From NCBI GenBank assembly GCA_951828235.1, contig OX639965.1:1323191-1387190 (forward strand): a DNA stretch of 64,000 nt, written 5' to 3'. Below, piece by piece: positions 63,346 to 64,000 of the stretch. The notes under the pieces were generated by a model. That model was not told where the DNA came from. It saw only the letters and a program-made list of their open reading frames with translations, and did no database searches. Each line of letters begins with the position of its first letter. The stretch's first letter is position 1. The translations under genes were made by a program, and so were the position numbers. The DNA is from an uncultured Gammaproteobacteria bacterium (GTDB lineage: Bacteria > Pseudomonadota > Gammaproteobacteria > Steroidobacterales > Foliamicaceae).

Positions 63346-64000
63346 ATGATCAAACGTCCAGGCACGATCGAGCGGATTGACGCCGCTTTCGCCGTGCATC
63401 CGGCGGTTGCGCTGGTGGGTCCCCGGCAATGCGGCAAGACCACCCTGGCCCGTATGTACGCCAGCAAGGAAGGAGATGCGACTTTCTTTGACCTTGAGCG
63501 GACCATGGATCAGCGCCGGCTGGAAGCGCCCGAACAGGCCTTGGCGCCGTTGCGCGGACTGGTGGTGATTGACGAGGTGCAAAGGGCGCCCTCGCTGTTC
63601 GAGGCCTTGCGCGTGCTGCTGGACCGGCCCGGCGCGGACGCGCGATTCCTGCTGCTGGGCAGCGCATCTCCGCGATTGCTCAGGAATACCTCGGAAACGC
63701 TCGCCGGCCGCGTGGGGATCGTTGATCTGGCCGGTTTCGACATGACGGAGACGCCTTCGCAGGATTGGCGGACCCTGTGGGAGCGCGGCGGCTTTCCGCG
63801 CAGCTACCTGGCCCGCAGCGCTTCCGCCTCCGCGCTGTGGCGGGAGAATTTCATCCGCACCTTTCTGGAACGGGACATCCCGCAACTGGGCATCGGCGTG
63901 CCCGCCGAGTCGCTGCGGCGATTCTGGACCATGATCGCCCACTATCACGGGCAAATCTGGAACGCGTCCGAGTTCGCGCGCGCCATGGGGACCAGCGAGG
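63346..64000 (+). CDS. AAA ATPase of the DUF4143 (COG1373) family, N-terminal part
   Basis: 218 codons before the window ends. Start MIKRPGTIERIDAAFAVHPA at ATG 63346. Walker A is VGPRQCGKTTLARMYA near residue 25; Walker B is LVVIDEVQRAPSLFEALRVL near residue 72; LLLGSASPRLLRNTSETLAG follows. The DUF4143 start is reached (FIRTFLERDIPQLGIGVPAE, AHYHGQIWNASEFARAMGTS). It is a paralogue of the ATPase at 17.6-18.8 kb. No Shine-Dalgarno is present, consistent with a leaderless message. The C-terminal nuclease-like half lies outside the window. Confidence 0.88.
   Translation, partial: MIKRPGTIERIDAAFAVHPAVALVGPRQCGKTTLARMYASKEGDATFFDLERTMDQRRLEAPEQALAPLRGLVVIDEVQRAPSLFEALRVLLDRPGADARFLLLGSASPRLLRNTSETLAGRVGIVDLAGFDMTETPSQDWRTLWERGGFPRSYLARSASASALWRENFIRTFLERDIPQLGIGVPAESLRRFWTMIAHYHGQIWNASEFARAMGTSE

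Overview
The window is GC-rich DNA, most likely from a gammaproteobacterium. The evidence is the gene order: dprA-topA-tsaC read away from a divergent def-fmt-rsmB-DUF4390 operon, followed by argS, a SPOR protein, three FecI/FecR/TonB-receptor signalling units and a MacAB-TolC-like pump. I saw no rRNA, tRNA or CRISPR array, so the taxonomy is an inference from gene order only.

Layout. 1-12.4 kb is housekeeping: a GPP34-domain protein (cut by the window start), tsaC, topA and dprA on the minus strand; def, fmt, rsmB and a DUF4390 protein on plus; TauE/SafE permease, a PLP-dependent deaminase/desulfhydrase-like enzyme, a SPOR protein and argS on minus. 12.6-24.1 kb holds two paralogous ECF sigma / FecR / STN-TonB receptor units in tandem. 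A DUF4143 AAA ATPase lies between them on the opposite strand, and the second receptor is frameshifted at a G9 tract. 24.2-43.2 kb continues on the same strand with two secreted, catalytically degenerate retropepsin-like/TPR proteins, a coiled membrane protein, MoxR, DUF58, a BatA-like protein, a von Willebrand factor A protein, a 2,242-residue TPR protein and a TlpA-like thioredoxin. 43.3-49.6 kb is a third, more divergent sigma/FecR/TonB unit followed by a frameshifted thioredoxin-like gene.

49.6-55.6 kb is an IS21-family element (istA, istB, 23-bp-period terminal repeats) whose istA is split by a 3.4-kb cassette encoding a large serine recombinase, a small unknown protein, an HTH protein and a DUF5372-like protein. 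Removing the cassette at a 5-bp repeat restores the istA frame exactly, so this is a nested mobile element. 55.9-60.6 kb is a macA-macB-outer-membrane-factor operon on minus. 60.7-62.0 kb carries three small, AT-richer membrane or secreted protein genes. 62.2-63.3 kb is a tyrosine recombinase behind a perfect-consensus sigma70 promoter, and a second DUF4143 ATPase runs off the window end.

How the parts may work together (inference): the FecI/FecR/TonB units are cell-surface signalling and uptake systems. The run from 19 to 43 kb looks like one large envelope locus in which an outer-membrane receptor, periplasmic pseudo-proteases, a MoxR/vWA membrane machine, a giant TPR scaffold and a periplasmic thioredoxin are co-oriented, with several ATGA overlaps. 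The most unusual observations are the recombinase cassette placed four codons before the catalytic glutamate codon of istA, and the matching dyad architecture in front of both DUF4143 ATPase genes, including a promoter that predicts a leaderless message for one of them.
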